A stretch of DNA of 38,100 bases from Prevotella sp. UBA3776 (GCA_002369515.1 DFFM01000004.1:16121-54220), one strand, 5' to 3'; positions 24,972-35,029 are shown, counted from the stretch's first letter. The notes: generated from the sequence alone by a model not told the origin. Numbers and translations: made by a program.

Positions 24972-26006
24972 ATGGGAAAACGACGTACATCCTTGAAGGA
25001 TCTGGCAGAGCAGCTTGGGGTAAGCATTGCCACGGTGTCGAGGGCTTTGCGCAACAGCCACGAAGTGGGCGAGGACATGAAACAGAAAGTGCAGGCACTA
25101 GCCAAGAAACTGAATTATCGTCCGAACCCTTTCGCACAGAGTCTGAGGCGTGAGGCCCCACGCATGATTGGTGTGGTGGTGCCCAATCTTGTGACGCACT
25201 ACTATGCGGCTGTGCTCTCGGGCATAGAGGATTATGCCACGCGGGCGGGCTATTCGGTCATCAGTTCGAACAGCCATGAGAACCACGAGGATGAGGAACG
25301 CGCCATCGACAACTTCATCAGTCTGCACGTGGAGGGCATTGTGGCTTGTTTGGCCCAGGACACGGTGGATTACAGCCATTTCGTGGAGATTAATGACATG
25401 GGCATTCCGCTGGTGTTTTTCGCCCGCACGTGTCTGCCCGAAATGTTCTCGTCGGTGGTGGCCAACGGCGATGAAGCCGCCCAGCAGGCCACTGACCATC
25501 TGATTTGCACGGGAAGCCGGCGCATCGCATTCCTGGGTGGCCCCAATCATCTCGACATGGTGCGCCGCCGCAAACACGGCTATTTGGAGGCATTGCGCGA
25601 GCACAAGTTGCCAATCGACCGCTCGCTCGTGGTGTGCGACAAGATAGACTACGACGTGGCGCGAGAGGCTGCCATCACTTTGTTGCAGCGCGACGACCGT
25701 CCCGATGCCATCCTGGCTTTCAACGACATCATCACTTACGCGGCTTTCGATGCCATCAAGAGCCTTGGGCTGCGCATTCCCGAAGATGTGGCCATCATCG
25801 GCTTCACCGATGGTGACACGTCGGCTTTCGTCACACCCAAACTGAGTGCCATCATGGATCAGGCTCACACCACGGGCATGAAGGCTTGCGAATTGTTGTT
25901 GAAGAACATCAACGGCGACAAGAAAATCTACAAGGAGGTGGTGCCGATGATTCTGAAGATACGCGAGAGTTCTGACAAGGGAGCTGCCCCCCAAAAAAGT
26001 TTATAA
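24972..26006 (+). CDS. LacI family transcriptional regulator
   Basis: 344 residues. The N-terminal LacI helix-turn-helix (about 6-60) reads TSLKDLAEQLGVSIATVSRALRNSHEVG, then the hinge region LNYRPNPFAQSLR. The C-terminal periplasmic-binding-protein-like effector domain (about 65-330) includes MIGVVVPNLVTHYYAAVLSGIED and PDAILAFNDIITYAAFDAIKSLGLRIPEDVAIIGFTDG. It should bind palindromic operators and release or bind on a sugar or nucleoside signal. It lies upstream of the SusC/SusD locus, which has no dedicated regulator next to it, so it may control that locus as well as itself. That link is positional inference. Confidence 0.93.
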   Translation: MGKRRTSLKDLAEQLGVSIATVSRALRNSHEVGEDMKQKVQALAKKLNYRPNPFAQSLRREAPRMIGVVVPNLVTHYYAAVLSGIEDYATRAGYSVISSNSHENHEDEERAIDNFISLHVEGIVACLAQDTVDYSHFVEINDMGIPLVFFARTCLPEMFSSVVANGDEAAQQATDHLICTGSRRIAFLGGPNHLDMVRRRKHGYLEALREHKLPIDRSLVVCDKIDYDVAREAAITLLQRDDRPDAILAFNDIITYAAFDAIKSLGLRIPEDVAIIGFTDGDTSAFVTPKLSAIMDQAHTTGMKACELLLKNINGDKKIYKEVVPMILKIRESSDKGAAPQKSL

Positions 26007-26043
26007 AAAAAGATGCGTTGCGGCGCATTTAGAAGTCCAATAG

Positions 26044-28056
26044 ATGTTCAACTTTCAAGTTTCAAAGTGTAAAGCCCAGTGGCTGAAGGCCAACGAGAGT
26101 TTCGGGCCATGGCTGTTTTATGTGGGCTTTGCGATGGTATTGTTGGGCGTCAATTACTTGTGGCTTTCTGACACCGCGCCTCAGGGCTTCAACACGTTCA
26201 GAAATCTTGTTTCACAAGTTGGCAGGGATTTGCTCTATCTTCGGCTGTTGCTCATGTTCGCCCGTCATCCGCGTTTTGTGGTAGGCTATTTGGTTTTACG
26301 TCTTTATCTGGCCTTCACCATCGCTTCGGGCGGCGACCATGCCGTCAATGTGGCGGCATTGGCGATAGCGGCCTCGCGTGACACAGACCTCCGCATTACG
26401 CTGCGCATCTATGCATGCACGTTCCTGTTTTTCATCCTCTCTGCACTGGCACTTTATTCGGTTGGTTGGGCCGAAGACATTACGAGGGAGCGTTGGGATC
26501 AGACTGGTCATTCGTGGGGATTGAGCAATCCCGGCTATCTGGCTTACCTGCTGTTGGCGCTGACCATGTTGTGGTTCCTTTTCGGACAGGAACGACCTTT
26601 GAAAAGGGTCGCCACGGTTTGCATAGGCATGAGTGTTCTGGCGTTTGTTTTGACTTTTCGTTTGTCCGAATCAATATGTCTGCTGTTGGTGGCGTTGGGC
26701 TATGCGGTATTGCTGAAAAGACCAACACTGTCACGATGGCTTGTGGTTGTGCCTGTTGCATGCCTTCTCCTTTCTGTTGCTTTGGCTTGTTGGTATGGCC
26801 CAGGTTATGGCTCCACTTCTTTTGAAAGCCGCTTCAGCATACCGCGCATGTTTTTCGACCGCGATGGGCTGACCTTCTTCGGCCAGGACTGCGGGCTCGT
26901 GAACTACAGGAAAGCCTGGAAACACAACATTACTCCACTGGCTCTCGACAATGCCTATTTGCGTCTGTTCTTGCGCAATGGCATTCTGGTGGCCGTGGTG
27001 GTCATGTCGTTTTGGACCTGTCTTTTTTGGAAAATCAGCCGCATGGGCAAACCATTGGTTGCTTCTTTTGCTTTTGCCATGTCCATGGAGGCTTTCATGG
27101 AGTCGTTGGTGCTCGGGGTGAATTACAATTTCTTGCCTTTGTTCTTTTTTGCTTTGCCGGATATGGCACAGAAAACCTCTTGCCAGCGATTCTTTGTTTT
27201 CAGTCCAAGGTTTAGGGCACTTGCTTCCTGGCTTGTGGCCGTTTCGACCGTAGGAACACTCATCTATCTGTACGTTCCTTGGGGAAACCGTACCTCTTAC
27301 GATGCACCTTATGGCCGCTTGAGCGACATCGTGCCTCCCAAAGGATTTGAGCGTGTCGAGTCGAAAGGTTCAGACTATGCAGCCTTTGTCAGAAGCCTGC
27401 CCTTGATGCCGTCCGACTCAGTGCTTACTTACTATGACGGTACGCCAAACGACTCGCTGCAACGTTATTGTTACAGGCGAATAGCTCTTCCGCTACTGGA
27501 CAGAGACGAGCAGTGTGCCGACGTGTGCATGAGACTGCGAGCCGAATATCTGTTTTCTGTCCGCAGGTTTTTCGGCATTCGTTTCGCCGACACTAAGCAC
27601 CACGTACTCCACTATCGCTACGGGTACAACCGCCCAGCCCTGAACGTATATCTGAAAGAAGTTTTCCGCGTGTCCAACACCGAGTCGATGAAACTTTCGA
27701 TGCCACAGAGAAAACTGGCCGACGTTCAGCCGGGCGATGTGTTTGTCTATGACGCCAAGTCGCGTCCGTCAGCCCGTTATGGACATGCCATGATGGTTGC
27801 CGATGTGGCTATTCATCGTGGCACAGGGCGGAAAGCCATCCTGCTGCTGGAAGGCAGCACACCTGCCAGCAACATTCATTTGGTGCGCAATGTTTCCGAG
27901 CCCGATGTGTCTCCATGGTTCATTCTTGACGAGAATGCCGACGAGGCGGAAACCGTTGGCAGCAAGGCAAATGAGCAGAAGTTTGCTCTCGACTTCGGAG
28001 TGGCCCGCTACCATGTGGATGAACTGTTTCGTTTCGACGAAACTTGTCTCCGATAG
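26044..28056 (+). CDS. Fusion: O-antigen-ligase/polymerase-like membrane domain + DUF4846
   Basis: 670 residues in one uninterrupted frame. Residues 1-415 have about eleven membrane segments and a periplasmic loop ending ALDNAYLRLFLRNGILVAVVV, similar to the conserved region of O-antigen ligases/polymerases (Wzy/WaaL type). Residues 419-670 match DUF4846: YGRLSDIVPPKGFERV, SDYAAFVRSLPLMPSDSVLTYYDG, DEQCADVCMRLRAEYLF, QPGDVFVYDAKS, GHAMMVADVAI, ILLLEGSTPASNIH, SPWFILDE. DUF4846 proteins are normally separate secreted proteins; here the domain would face the periplasm after the last membrane segment. Its own function is unknown. A role in building or handling a surface glycan is inferred from the membrane half. 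It lies 37 nt after the LacI gene and may be co-transcribed. Confidence 0.8.
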   Translation: MFNFQVSKCKAQWLKANESFGPWLFYVGFAMVLLGVNYLWLSDTAPQGFNTFRNLVSQVGRDLLYLRLLLMFARHPRFVVGYLVLRLYLAFTIASGGDHAVNVAALAIAASRDTDLRITLRIYACTFLFFILSALALYSVGWAEDITRERWDQTGHSWGLSNPGYLAYLLLALTMLWFLFGQERPLKRVATVCIGMSVLAFVLTFRLSESICLLLVALGYAVLLKRPTLSRWLVVVPVACLLLSVALACWYGPGYGSTSFESRFSIPRMFFDRDGLTFFGQDCGLVNYRKAWKHNITPLALDNAYLRLFLRNGILVAVVVMSFWTCLFWKISRMGKPLVASFAFAMSMEAFMESLVLGVNYNFLPLFFFALPDMAQKTSCQRFFVFSPRFRALASWLVAVSTVGTLIYLYVPWGNRTSYDAPYGRLSDIVPPKGFERVESKGSDYAAFVRSLPLMPSDSVLTYYDGTPNDSLQRYCYRRIALPLLDRDEQCADVCMRLRAEYLFSVRRFFGIRFADTKHHVLHYRYGYNRPALNVYLKEVFRVSNTESMKLSMPQRKLADVQPGDVFVYDAKSRPSARYGHAMMVADVAIHRGTGRKAILLLEGSTPASNIHLVRNVSEPDVSPWFILDENADEAETVGSKANEQKFALDFGVARYHVDELFRFDETCLR

Positions 28057-28152
28057 TGTCGCTCGCAGCCTTTGCGCTCATTCAAGAAACATTCTGACAT
28101 AAAAAGCAAAAAAATTGCAAAAAAAAGTCATACACATTTGCAAAAGATGTAT

Positions 28153-28160
28153 TATCTTTG
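28153..28160 (+). promoter_or_regulatory. -7 box of the SusC/SusD operon
   Basis: TATCTTTG matches TAnnTTTG and gives a leader of about 140 nt before the ATG at 28306. A TTTG at 28137-28140 is too close to be a normal -33 element, so activation by a regulator is likely. The same segment then holds the hairpin at 28172-28199. Confidence 0.65.
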
Positions 28161-28171
28161 CAAACTGAAAG

Positions 28172-28199
28172 CAGGAGCTGTTGACAGTTCCCTGTTTTT
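28172..28199 (+). terminator. Attenuator-like hairpin in the SusC leader
   Basis: CAGGAGCTGT (28172-28181) pairs with ACAGTTCCCTG (28184-28194), ten pairs with one bulged C and one G-T pair, and five T follow directly. It lies just downstream of the putative start of transcription, so it could end most transcripts after a few dozen bases unless prevented. Confidence 0.55.
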
Positions 28200-28305
28200 C
28201 GTATCTAATACCTTGCTGTTTGAACCAACCAACAAGCAACAGCAGACTACAAGAAAAAAAGAACAGACCGAATCATTATATTAACCAAAATAAAGAAGTG
28301 TATCT

Positions 28306-31300
28306 ATGAGTAAATCTTTTCTCAAGACATGCAAAAGTGGGCGTCTGTGCCGTTTGGCGCTGATGTTGCTTTTCATGGTTCCGCTTTCTGCCATGGCGCA
28401 GGATGTGAAGATTACGGGTACTGTTACGGATGCCAATACGGGTGACGAAGTCATCGGTGCAACCGTGAAAGTGCAGGGAGCTAGCGGTGGAACTATCACC
28501 GATATCTCTGGAAATTACCAGATTACAGCCCGTGTAGGCCGCAATCTGGAATTTTCGTATGTGGGTTACAAAACACAAGTGGTGAAGGTCACCAAAGCGG
28601 GTGTCATCAATGTGCGGCTTGCCGAAGACGCACAAGTGATGGACGAAGTGGTGGTGGTCGGCTATGGTGTCATGAAGCGCAGCGACCTTACCGGATCGGT
28701 GGCGAGCATCGACGAGAAGGCCATCAAGCAGGGTGTGAACACCTCGCTCGAGCAAGCCATGCAGGGTCGTATTGCCGGTGTGCAGGTGATGCAGAACTCA
28801 GGTGCGCCTGGTGGTGGCATCTCGGTGCAGATTCGTGGTATCAACTCACTCAGCGGCAATGAGCCTCTCTATGTCATCGACGGTATTGCCACGAGCGGTA
28901 ACACCAGTTCAAATTCATCGGTGCTCTCGAGCATCAACCCGTCGGACATCACCTCCATCGAGGTGCTCAAAGATGCCTCGGCAACGGCCATCTACGGTTC
29001 GCGCGCTTCCAATGGTGTGGTGCTCATCACCACCAAGCGCGGCGAGGAAGGCAAAGCCAAGGTGCAGTACGAGGGCTACGTGGGCTGGCAGATGATTCCC
29101 AAGACGCTCGACGTGATGAACCTGCCACAGTATGCAGATTTCTATAATGTACGCGCGAAGATTCAGGGTTGGGGCACCCGCGAGGACTACAAGCACCCCG
29201 AACTGCTCACCGATGGCACCGACTGGCAGAATGAACTGTTCCAGACGGCTTTCATGCAGAACCACACGGTGAACATCAACGGTGGTAACAAGGACATGCA
29301 CTACAGCATTTCGGGTGGCTATCTCGACCAAGACGGTGTGGGTATCGGCTCGGGCTTCACCCGTGCTTCGTTCCGTTCGAACTTCGATACTAACATAACC
29401 GATTGGCTCCAAGTGGGTACCAACATGGCTTATTCGAACACAAAGCAGATTGTCACTTTCACCGAGAGCAACGTCATCTCCACCGCGCTCAGCCAGTTCC
29501 CCGACGTGGCACCGCGCAATCCCGACGGAAGCTACGGTGTGCCTGAGGTGAACGATTTCGCCACCTACTACAGCAACCCCATCTTTGAGGCCAACATGAA
29601 GGAGAACCGCACCAACAACTACCAGCTGGACTATAACGTGTTTGCCAACATCAAGCCCTTCAAGGGATTGAACGTGCGCATTGAGTATGGTGGCAACCGT
29701 GGTTGGATGAACTCTTACTATTTTGTTCCCGAATATACCTACGGTTCCATTATGGTGGAGTCGGTGTCAACCCGCACGAAGAACTTGAGCAAATACACCT
29801 CGTTCAAGCAGTATGCCACATACGACGTGAACACATTCAAGGGACAGCACCTTCAGCTCATGCTTGGCCACGAGGCCCAGTGGGGCAACTGGGAGAGTCT
29901 GAGCGGTTCGCGCAAGGGCTACATCTCCGATGCCATCCACTCGCTCAACGTGGGCGATTCTTCAACCTCGACCAACAGTGGCGACGACGGTACACAGTGG
30001 GGCATCGAGTCTTACTTTGGTCGTCTGAACTACAACATTCTGGAGCGCTACCTGCTCACCGCCACGCTGCGTACCGACGGTTCCACCAGTTTCGGTGAGA
30101 ACAACCGCTGGGGTTGGTTCCCTTCGGCTGCTTTGGCATGGCGCATCAACAACGAGAAGTTCATGCAGAACGTGAAAGCCATCAGCAACCTCAAGCTGCG
30201 TTTGGGATGGGGTCTCGTGGGTAACCAGAGCTCAGGTTCTTACGCCTACGGTGCCACCATGGCCAACACGGCAACGGCCTGGGGTACGGGCTACTATCCC
30301 GGCAACTTCCCCAACGCCAACCTGAAGTGGGAGAGCACCAACTCATGGAACGTGGGTCTCGACATCTCGGCCTTCAACAACCGCATAGAGCTCATCGTTG
30401 ACTGGTACTACAAGCAGACCAAGAACCTGCTGATGCAGGCCTCGCTGCCCTCTTACGTCATCAACAATGACTGGATGGGTATGTCGGCACCTTGGGTAAA
30501 CACAGGCGCTATCCGCAACACCGGTATTGAGTTCACCCTCAACACGGTGAACATATCCAGCAAGGACTGGCAGTGGCGCACGGGTGCCACCCTCTCGTTC
30601 AACCGCAACAAACTGACCAAGCTCAACAGTGAAGGCTCAACCATTTCGGGTACCATCGGCACCGAAACCTATACGCTCTCCGAAGTAGGCGGCCCCGTGG
30701 GACGATTCTATGGTTACAAAGTGGTGGGCATGTTCAAGAGCGAGTCGGATTTCTACCAGAAGAATGAGCTGGGCGAATATCTGCTCGATGCCACCGGCAA
30801 CCGCGTGCCCGTGGCACGACCTGTCGATACCGAAGGCAACCTTCAGCCCATTGCCCAGAACAGTGTATGGGTGGGCGACTATATCTTCGAGGACATCAAC
30901 GGTGACGGCAAGATTACCGAAGCCGACCGCACTTACATCGGCAACCCCAACCCCGACTTCACCTTCGGTCTGAACAACGTCATTACGTGGAAAGACTTTG
31001 AACTGTCGTTCTTCCTCAACGGTAGTGTGGGTGGCGACATCTACAACCTGGTGCGCCAGCAGCACACAAACACCCAGGGCTATGGCAACAAGATGAGCGA
31101 AGTGGCCAACTACGCTCGCGTGGAACTCTACGATGCCAACGGCCTCGCCAACGACATCACCAATGTCTATGTGGCCAATTCTGAGACGGCCACCGTACAG
31201 CGCATCAGTGCTGCCGGTACAAGCCTGAACGACAACAACCGCGTGAGCGACCGATTCGTTGAGAACGGTTCTTACCTGCGCCTGAAGACGCTCTCGCTCT

Positions 31301-31512
31301 CGTGGAACCTGCCCAAGAAGTGGCTCCAGCCGCTGCGACTTGACTGGGTGCAGCTCTACGGCAACGTGCAGAACCTCTTTACCATCTGTGGATACGACGG
31401 CTACGACCCCGAAATCGGTGCCCAGGGCCAGAGTGTCATCCTGCAGGGTATTGACAACTACCGCTATCCTTCTCAGCGCATCTATACCATCGGACTGAAA
31501 GTGAAATTCTAA
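28306..31512 (+). CDS. SusC/RagA family TonB-linked outer-membrane transporter
   Basis: 1068 residues. Signal peptide (1-32, ending AMAQ), CarboxypepD_reg-like domain (about 33-108, ITGTVTDANTGDEVIGATVKV), TonB-box-like stretch MDEVVVVGYG (112-121), plug domain (about 125-235, SVQIRGINSLSGNEPLYVIDGIA), and a 22-strand-type barrel ending YTIGLKVKF. SusC proteins import oligosaccharides across the outer membrane with energy from TonB, capped by the SusD lipoprotein encoded next. Glycan specificity comes from the neighbouring endoglucanase. It is first in the operon and follows an attenuator-like leader. Confidence 0.96.
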   Translation: MSKSFLKTCKSGRLCRLALMLLFMVPLSAMAQDVKITGTVTDANTGDEVIGATVKVQGASGGTITDISGNYQITARVGRNLEFSYVGYKTQVVKVTKAGVINVRLAEDAQVMDEVVVVGYGVMKRSDLTGSVASIDEKAIKQGVNTSLEQAMQGRIAGVQVMQNSGAPGGGISVQIRGINSLSGNEPLYVIDGIATSGNTSSNSSVLSSINPSDITSIEVLKDASATAIYGSRASNGVVLITTKRGEEGKAKVQYEGYVGWQMIPKTLDVMNLPQYADFYNVRAKIQGWGTREDYKHPELLTDGTDWQNELFQTAFMQNHTVNINGGNKDMHYSISGGYLDQDGVGIGSGFTRASFRSNFDTNITDWLQVGTNMAYSNTKQIVTFTESNVISTALSQFPDVAPRNPDGSYGVPEVNDFATYYSNPIFEANMKENRTNNYQLDYNVFANIKPFKGLNVRIEYGGNRGWMNSYYFVPEYTYGSIMVESVSTRTKNLSKYTSFKQYATYDVNTFKGQHLQLMLGHEAQWGNWESLSGSRKGYISDAIHSLNVGDSSTSTNSGDDGTQWGIESYFGRLNYNILERYLLTATLRTDGSTSFGENNRWGWFPSAALAWRINNEKFMQNVKAISNLKLRLGWGLVGNQSSGSYAYGATMANTATAWGTGYYPGNFPNANLKWESTNSWNVGLDISAFNNRIELIVDWYYKQTKNLLMQASLPSYVINNDWMGMSAPWVNTGAIRNTGIEFTLNTVNISSKDWQWRTGATLSFNRNKLTKLNSEGSTISGTIGTETYTLSEVGGPVGRFYGYKVVGMFKSESDFYQKNELGEYLLDATGNRVPVARPVDTEGNLQPIAQNSVWVGDYIFEDINGDGKITEADRTYIGNPNPDFTFGLNNVITWKDFELSFFLNGSVGGDIYNLVRQQHTNTQGYGNKMSEVANYARVELYDANGLANDITNVYVANSETATVQRISAAGTSLNDNNRVSDRFVENGSYLRLKTLSLSWNLPKKWLQPLRLDWVQLYGNVQNLFTICGYDGYDPEIGAQGQSVILQGIDNYRYPSQRIYTIGLKVKF

Positions 31513-31532
31513 TATAATCAGGGATACTTATT

Positions 31533-33317
31533 ATGAATAAGATAAAAATATATGCAATATGCACGCTGGCAGGTTTGGCTCTGACAATGACGAGCTGCAA
31601 GGACGACTTCCTCGACAAGAAACCTTCCGGCAACTACACGTCGGACACCTTCTATTCGTCTGACAAAGCGGTGAGAAAAGGCACTGAGCCGCTTTTCAAC
31701 CGTGCTTGGTTCGATTTCAACCGCCGTGCCATCGTCGGTATGGGCTCTTATCGTGCCAACGATGCCTGGAACCCTTATGTCAGCGCTGAGTTCGCCAAGT
31801 TCCAGGTGACGGCTCTCACTCAGGACATGGGACTCGCATGGTCGGCTCTCTACAATGTGGTCACTATGAGCAATGCCACACTCTTCAATCTTGAGAACCA
31901 CTGCGGAAGCGAGGTTTCCGAGGCTGCCAAGAATGCGGCCATCGGCGAGTGCTACCTCATGCGAGGCTGGGCTTACTTCTATCTGCTTCGCGGATGGGGT
32001 GCCAACTTGCTCTTCGAAGATAACCAAACGATGATTGACAACCCAATTCGGCCGCTCAATCCTGAGACCGACGTGCTTAAGTTCATCGTGCGCGACTTCC
32101 GCCGCGCCATCGAGATGCTGCCCGAAACCGGCGTTGACAACCATCCCAGCAAGTATGCCGCAAAGGCTGCCTTGGCAAAGGCACTCCTGGCTCAGAGCGG
32201 ATGGGACAACACCACCAAGGGCGACCACAATCGTGACGAGGCAACCCTCAAGGAAGTGGTCAGCCTGTGCAACGAGGTCATCAACTGCGGCCAGTATGCC
32301 CTGATGGAGAACTATGAAGACCTGTTCAAGGCACAGAACAACGACAATGTTGAAACCGTGCTCGCCATGCGCTGGGCCGACCCGAACAGCGGTGAGTGGG
32401 GTGCCATGAACGCCCTCTATTCCGACTTGGCGTTCCCCGAGGTGACCGACGTCAACGTTTGGGGTGGTTCGCTTCATGCCTCCATCGACATGATCGACCT
32501 CTACAACGAAGACCCCGCCGACAGCATCCGTCGCGATGCCACCTTCTTCACGCCCAATGAGTACTACAGCTACATCAAGGCTGCCGACGGAGGCTACACT
32601 TACGCCCACAACTGGATGCAGAACAAGAAAGGTGTGCTCGGCACCAAGGCCGATGTCGCCCCCTACACGTTGGCTCAGATGGCTTCGCCGCTGAACACCT
32701 ACATCCAGCGTTTGGCCGATGTCTATCTGATGAAGGCTGAGGCCATTCTTGGCAACAACGAGGAAACCACCGACGGCGAGGCTTTGGCAGCTTTCAATGC
32801 CGTGCGCAGTCGTGCTCATGTTGAGCCCTACACCAAGATTACCTTCGCCGACTTGTTGCGCGAGCGACGCATCGAGTTCTGCATGGAGTATTTCAACTGG
32901 TGGGACATGGTGACCTACTACCGCTGGAAACCGCAGACCATGCTCGACTTCTTCAACAACCAACAGCACCGCGGATGGGAAATCCGCGAGGGCAGTGTGC
33001 TGAAGAACGCCGACGGAACCATCAGCTATCGTGCTGTATTCCCCGGAATCAACAACTGGTATTTGTTCACCAACGAGGGCTACGTGGTGTGGAACGACTG
33101 CTTGCGGGCCGGCGAGAATGACAACACCATCGTTCAGACCAAGGCACAGGGCTATGACTACGTGGCCACACGCGATGCGCTTCTGACATCCAAGGGTGCT
33201 GACTATCAGCCCATCATGCTCAGCGAAACCAACATCTTCATGCCTTATCCTGAAAGCGACGTCATTCAGAACCACTATCTGAAGGAGGCTCCACAGCCCT
33301 ACAACTTCAGTGAGTAA
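31533..33317 (+). CDS. SusD/RagB family glycan-binding lipoprotein
   Basis: 594 residues with a lipoprotein signal (LTMTSC, lipidated C22), placing it on the outer surface of the outer membrane. The N-terminal CKDDFLDKKPSGNYTSDTFYSSDKAVRKG and the TPR-like helices ECYLMRGWAYFYLLRGWG and YAAKAALAKALLAQ are typical of SusD; the C-terminus contains LRERRIEFCMEYFNWWDMVTYYRW. It forms the lid of the preceding SusC, binding beta-glucan oligosaccharides and passing them to the transporter. It starts 20 nt after SusC. A 609-codon frame on the opposite strand is a coding-bias shadow. Confidence 0.95.
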   Translation: MNKIKIYAICTLAGLALTMTSCKDDFLDKKPSGNYTSDTFYSSDKAVRKGTEPLFNRAWFDFNRRAIVGMGSYRANDAWNPYVSAEFAKFQVTALTQDMGLAWSALYNVVTMSNATLFNLENHCGSEVSEAAKNAAIGECYLMRGWAYFYLLRGWGANLLFEDNQTMIDNPIRPLNPETDVLKFIVRDFRRAIEMLPETGVDNHPSKYAAKAALAKALLAQSGWDNTTKGDHNRDEATLKEVVSLCNEVINCGQYALMENYEDLFKAQNNDNVETVLAMRWADPNSGEWGAMNALYSDLAFPEVTDVNVWGGSLHASIDMIDLYNEDPADSIRRDATFFTPNEYYSYIKAADGGYTYAHNWMQNKKGVLGTKADVAPYTLAQMASPLNTYIQRLADVYLMKAEAILGNNEETTDGEALAAFNAVRSRAHVEPYTKITFADLLRERRIEFCMEYFNWWDMVTYYRWKPQTMLDFFNNQQHRGWEIREGSVLKNADGTISYRAVFPGINNWYLFTNEGYVVWNDCLRAGENDNTIVQTKAQGYDYVATRDALLTSKGADYQPIMLSETNIFMPYPESDVIQNHYLKEAPQPYNFSE

Positions 33318-33372
33318 AAATGGAAGACAAACCATAGAAGAAATCACATTTTCATTTTAAAGAAACAATCTT

Positions 33373-34995
33373 ATGAAAACCAGTATAAACAGTTTAAGTT
33401 TGTTGTTCGTGTTCCTGCTCGGAGTTGCATGCTTCGGTATCACGGCCTGTAGCGACAAAGAGTCCGGCGGCGGACAGCCGCAGATTACGGGCGTGAAGAT
33501 TCTGAGTTCAGACACCACCAATTACAGTTACGACCAGCTTTACACCAAGGCCGGCCCCGGCACCATGCTGGCTCTTATGGGCAACAATCTGGGCGGTGCG
33601 CTCCATGTGTTCATCAACGACCAGGAAGTGACCTTCAACTCCACCATGAATACCGACCACAGCCTCATCGTCACCGTGCCTACCGAAGAGAAAGGATTCA
33701 AGCTCTCGGCTTTCGACAGTAGCGTGAAGGATGAAATCCGTGTGGAAACAGGCGGAGGAACCGCCACCTATGCGTTCAAGATTACAGCTCCCGGCCCACA
33801 GGTGCAGCGACTGCAAGGCGTCTATCCCCGTGAGGCTGGCGACGTGGTTCGTCTCTACGGATTGAACCTCGTTGACATTGAAAAGATGTATATCACCGAC
33901 GCTACGGCGCTCCACCTCGACACCACCAAGTGGGAGACTGTGCCGGGCAACCACACTGACATCACCGATTTCAAGACCGAAGTGATGGATCACCACCTGA
34001 ACCCCTCCAACAACTCCTACGAAACCACTTCGGTCGTAGCTGCCGTTGTTCCTGCTGGTGCTCCCGAGTCGGGTTCGCTTGTGGTGGAGTGTGCAGGTGG
34101 AACCTCTTACGTTGCTTTCTACAAGCGTCCGGGCAAGCCTGTCATCACCAGCATTTCTTCTGACATGCCTGAGATTTCGGAAGATTTGGTCATCACTGGC
34201 AGCGAGTTTGTCCAGGTGGAGAGCATCACCTACGGCGACGTGACCCTCAAGAGCGACGAGTTCACCGTTTCTGCCGAGGAGAACATGATTACCATCCCCT
34301 TCAGCAAGAAACCATCCAACGGTAGCGGCACCACACTGACCGTCACCACCCCCGGCGGAACGGTTTCGGTGGATCGGTTCTATGACTACAGCACCATTCT
34401 GACCTCCTTCGACGGCGATGCCACCGACAACGGTTGGGGACCCAACTGCTCGTTTGCCAACAGCGGAACGGACGACGGATTCTATGCCTACTTCGACATT
34501 CCCGTTGAGTATCAGCAGTGGTGGGGAACCATGATTTACTTCCGCAAGGACTGGAACGGCAATTCGTTCGCCTTCTCTCCCAACATTCCTGCCACGGCCA
34601 CTGCCGACGAGGTTTATCTCGCTGTCGAAGTATTCAACGACGGTTCCGACTACAACAACGGCACCTTCACGGGCTACATCCGCTACATGATTCAGCCCAT
34701 TGGCGACCAGGAGAACATCTACGACAACTTTGCCTGGGACGACTACAATGCCGGCACCTTCATCAACGACCAGCCCGTGCTGGGCGACTACGAGGGCAAT
34801 GCTCCCGTTGGCCGCTGGTATCGCCATGTGCTGCCGCTGAGCAAGTTCGCCTGCTATCAAGGCAAGTCGTTTGCCGAGATTGTCACCGTCGGTCTCAACC
34901 AGTTCCGCTTGCAGTCCATCAACCAGGGTACCCCCTCGGGCAAAATCAATGTCAAGTTTGACAATGTCCGTGTGATTTACCTTCCGTCAAAGTAA
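33373..34995 (+). CDS. Surface glycan-binding protein with IPT/TIG-like domains (SGBP-B type)
   Basis: 540 residues, lipoprotein (ITAC, lipidated C26). The first two thirds consist of repeated Ig-like IPT/TIG domains (PQITGVKILSSDT..., GPQVQRLQGVYPREAGDVVRLYGLNL..., GKPVITSISSDMPEISEDLVITGSEF). The C-terminal part (about 340-540: STILTSFDGDATDNGWGPNCSF, WWGTMIYFRKDW, GRWYRHVLPLSKF, INVKFDNVRVIYLP) resembles the glycan-binding domain of Bacteroides SGBP-B proteins, known for xyloglucan loci. It probably holds the polysaccharide at the cell surface beside SusD. It starts 55 nt after SusD. The ligand is inferred from family and from the adjacent GH5. Confidence 0.85.
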   Translation: MKTSINSLSLLFVFLLGVACFGITACSDKESGGGQPQITGVKILSSDTTNYSYDQLYTKAGPGTMLALMGNNLGGALHVFINDQEVTFNSTMNTDHSLIVTVPTEEKGFKLSAFDSSVKDEIRVETGGGTATYAFKITAPGPQVQRLQGVYPREAGDVVRLYGLNLVDIEKMYITDATALHLDTTKWETVPGNHTDITDFKTEVMDHHLNPSNNSYETTSVVAAVVPAGAPESGSLVVECAGGTSYVAFYKRPGKPVITSISSDMPEISEDLVITGSEFVQVESITYGDVTLKSDEFTVSAEENMITIPFSKKPSNGSGTTLTVTTPGGTVSVDRFYDYSTILTSFDGDATDNGWGPNCSFANSGTDDGFYAYFDIPVEYQQWWGTMIYFRKDWNGNSFAFSPNIPATATADEVYLAVEVFNDGSDYNNGTFTGYIRYMIQPIGDQENIYDNFAWDDYNAGTFINDQPVLGDYEGNAPVGRWYRHVLPLSKFACYQGKSFAEIVTVGLNQFRLQSINQGTPSGKINVKFDNVRVIYLPSK

Positions 34996-35029
34996 CCAAC
35001 GAAAATCCATTAGAAGCATTTTATAGAAT

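Noticed and set aside
26011..26030. GATGCG/CGCATT hairpin between the LacI and fusion genes
   Set aside because: The stem is short and no T run follows. It is not a convincing terminator, and the two genes may be co-transcribed.
31518..33347. 609-codon open frame opposite SusD
   Set aside because: It mirrors a clear SusD lipoprotein and shows no signal, domain or start context.
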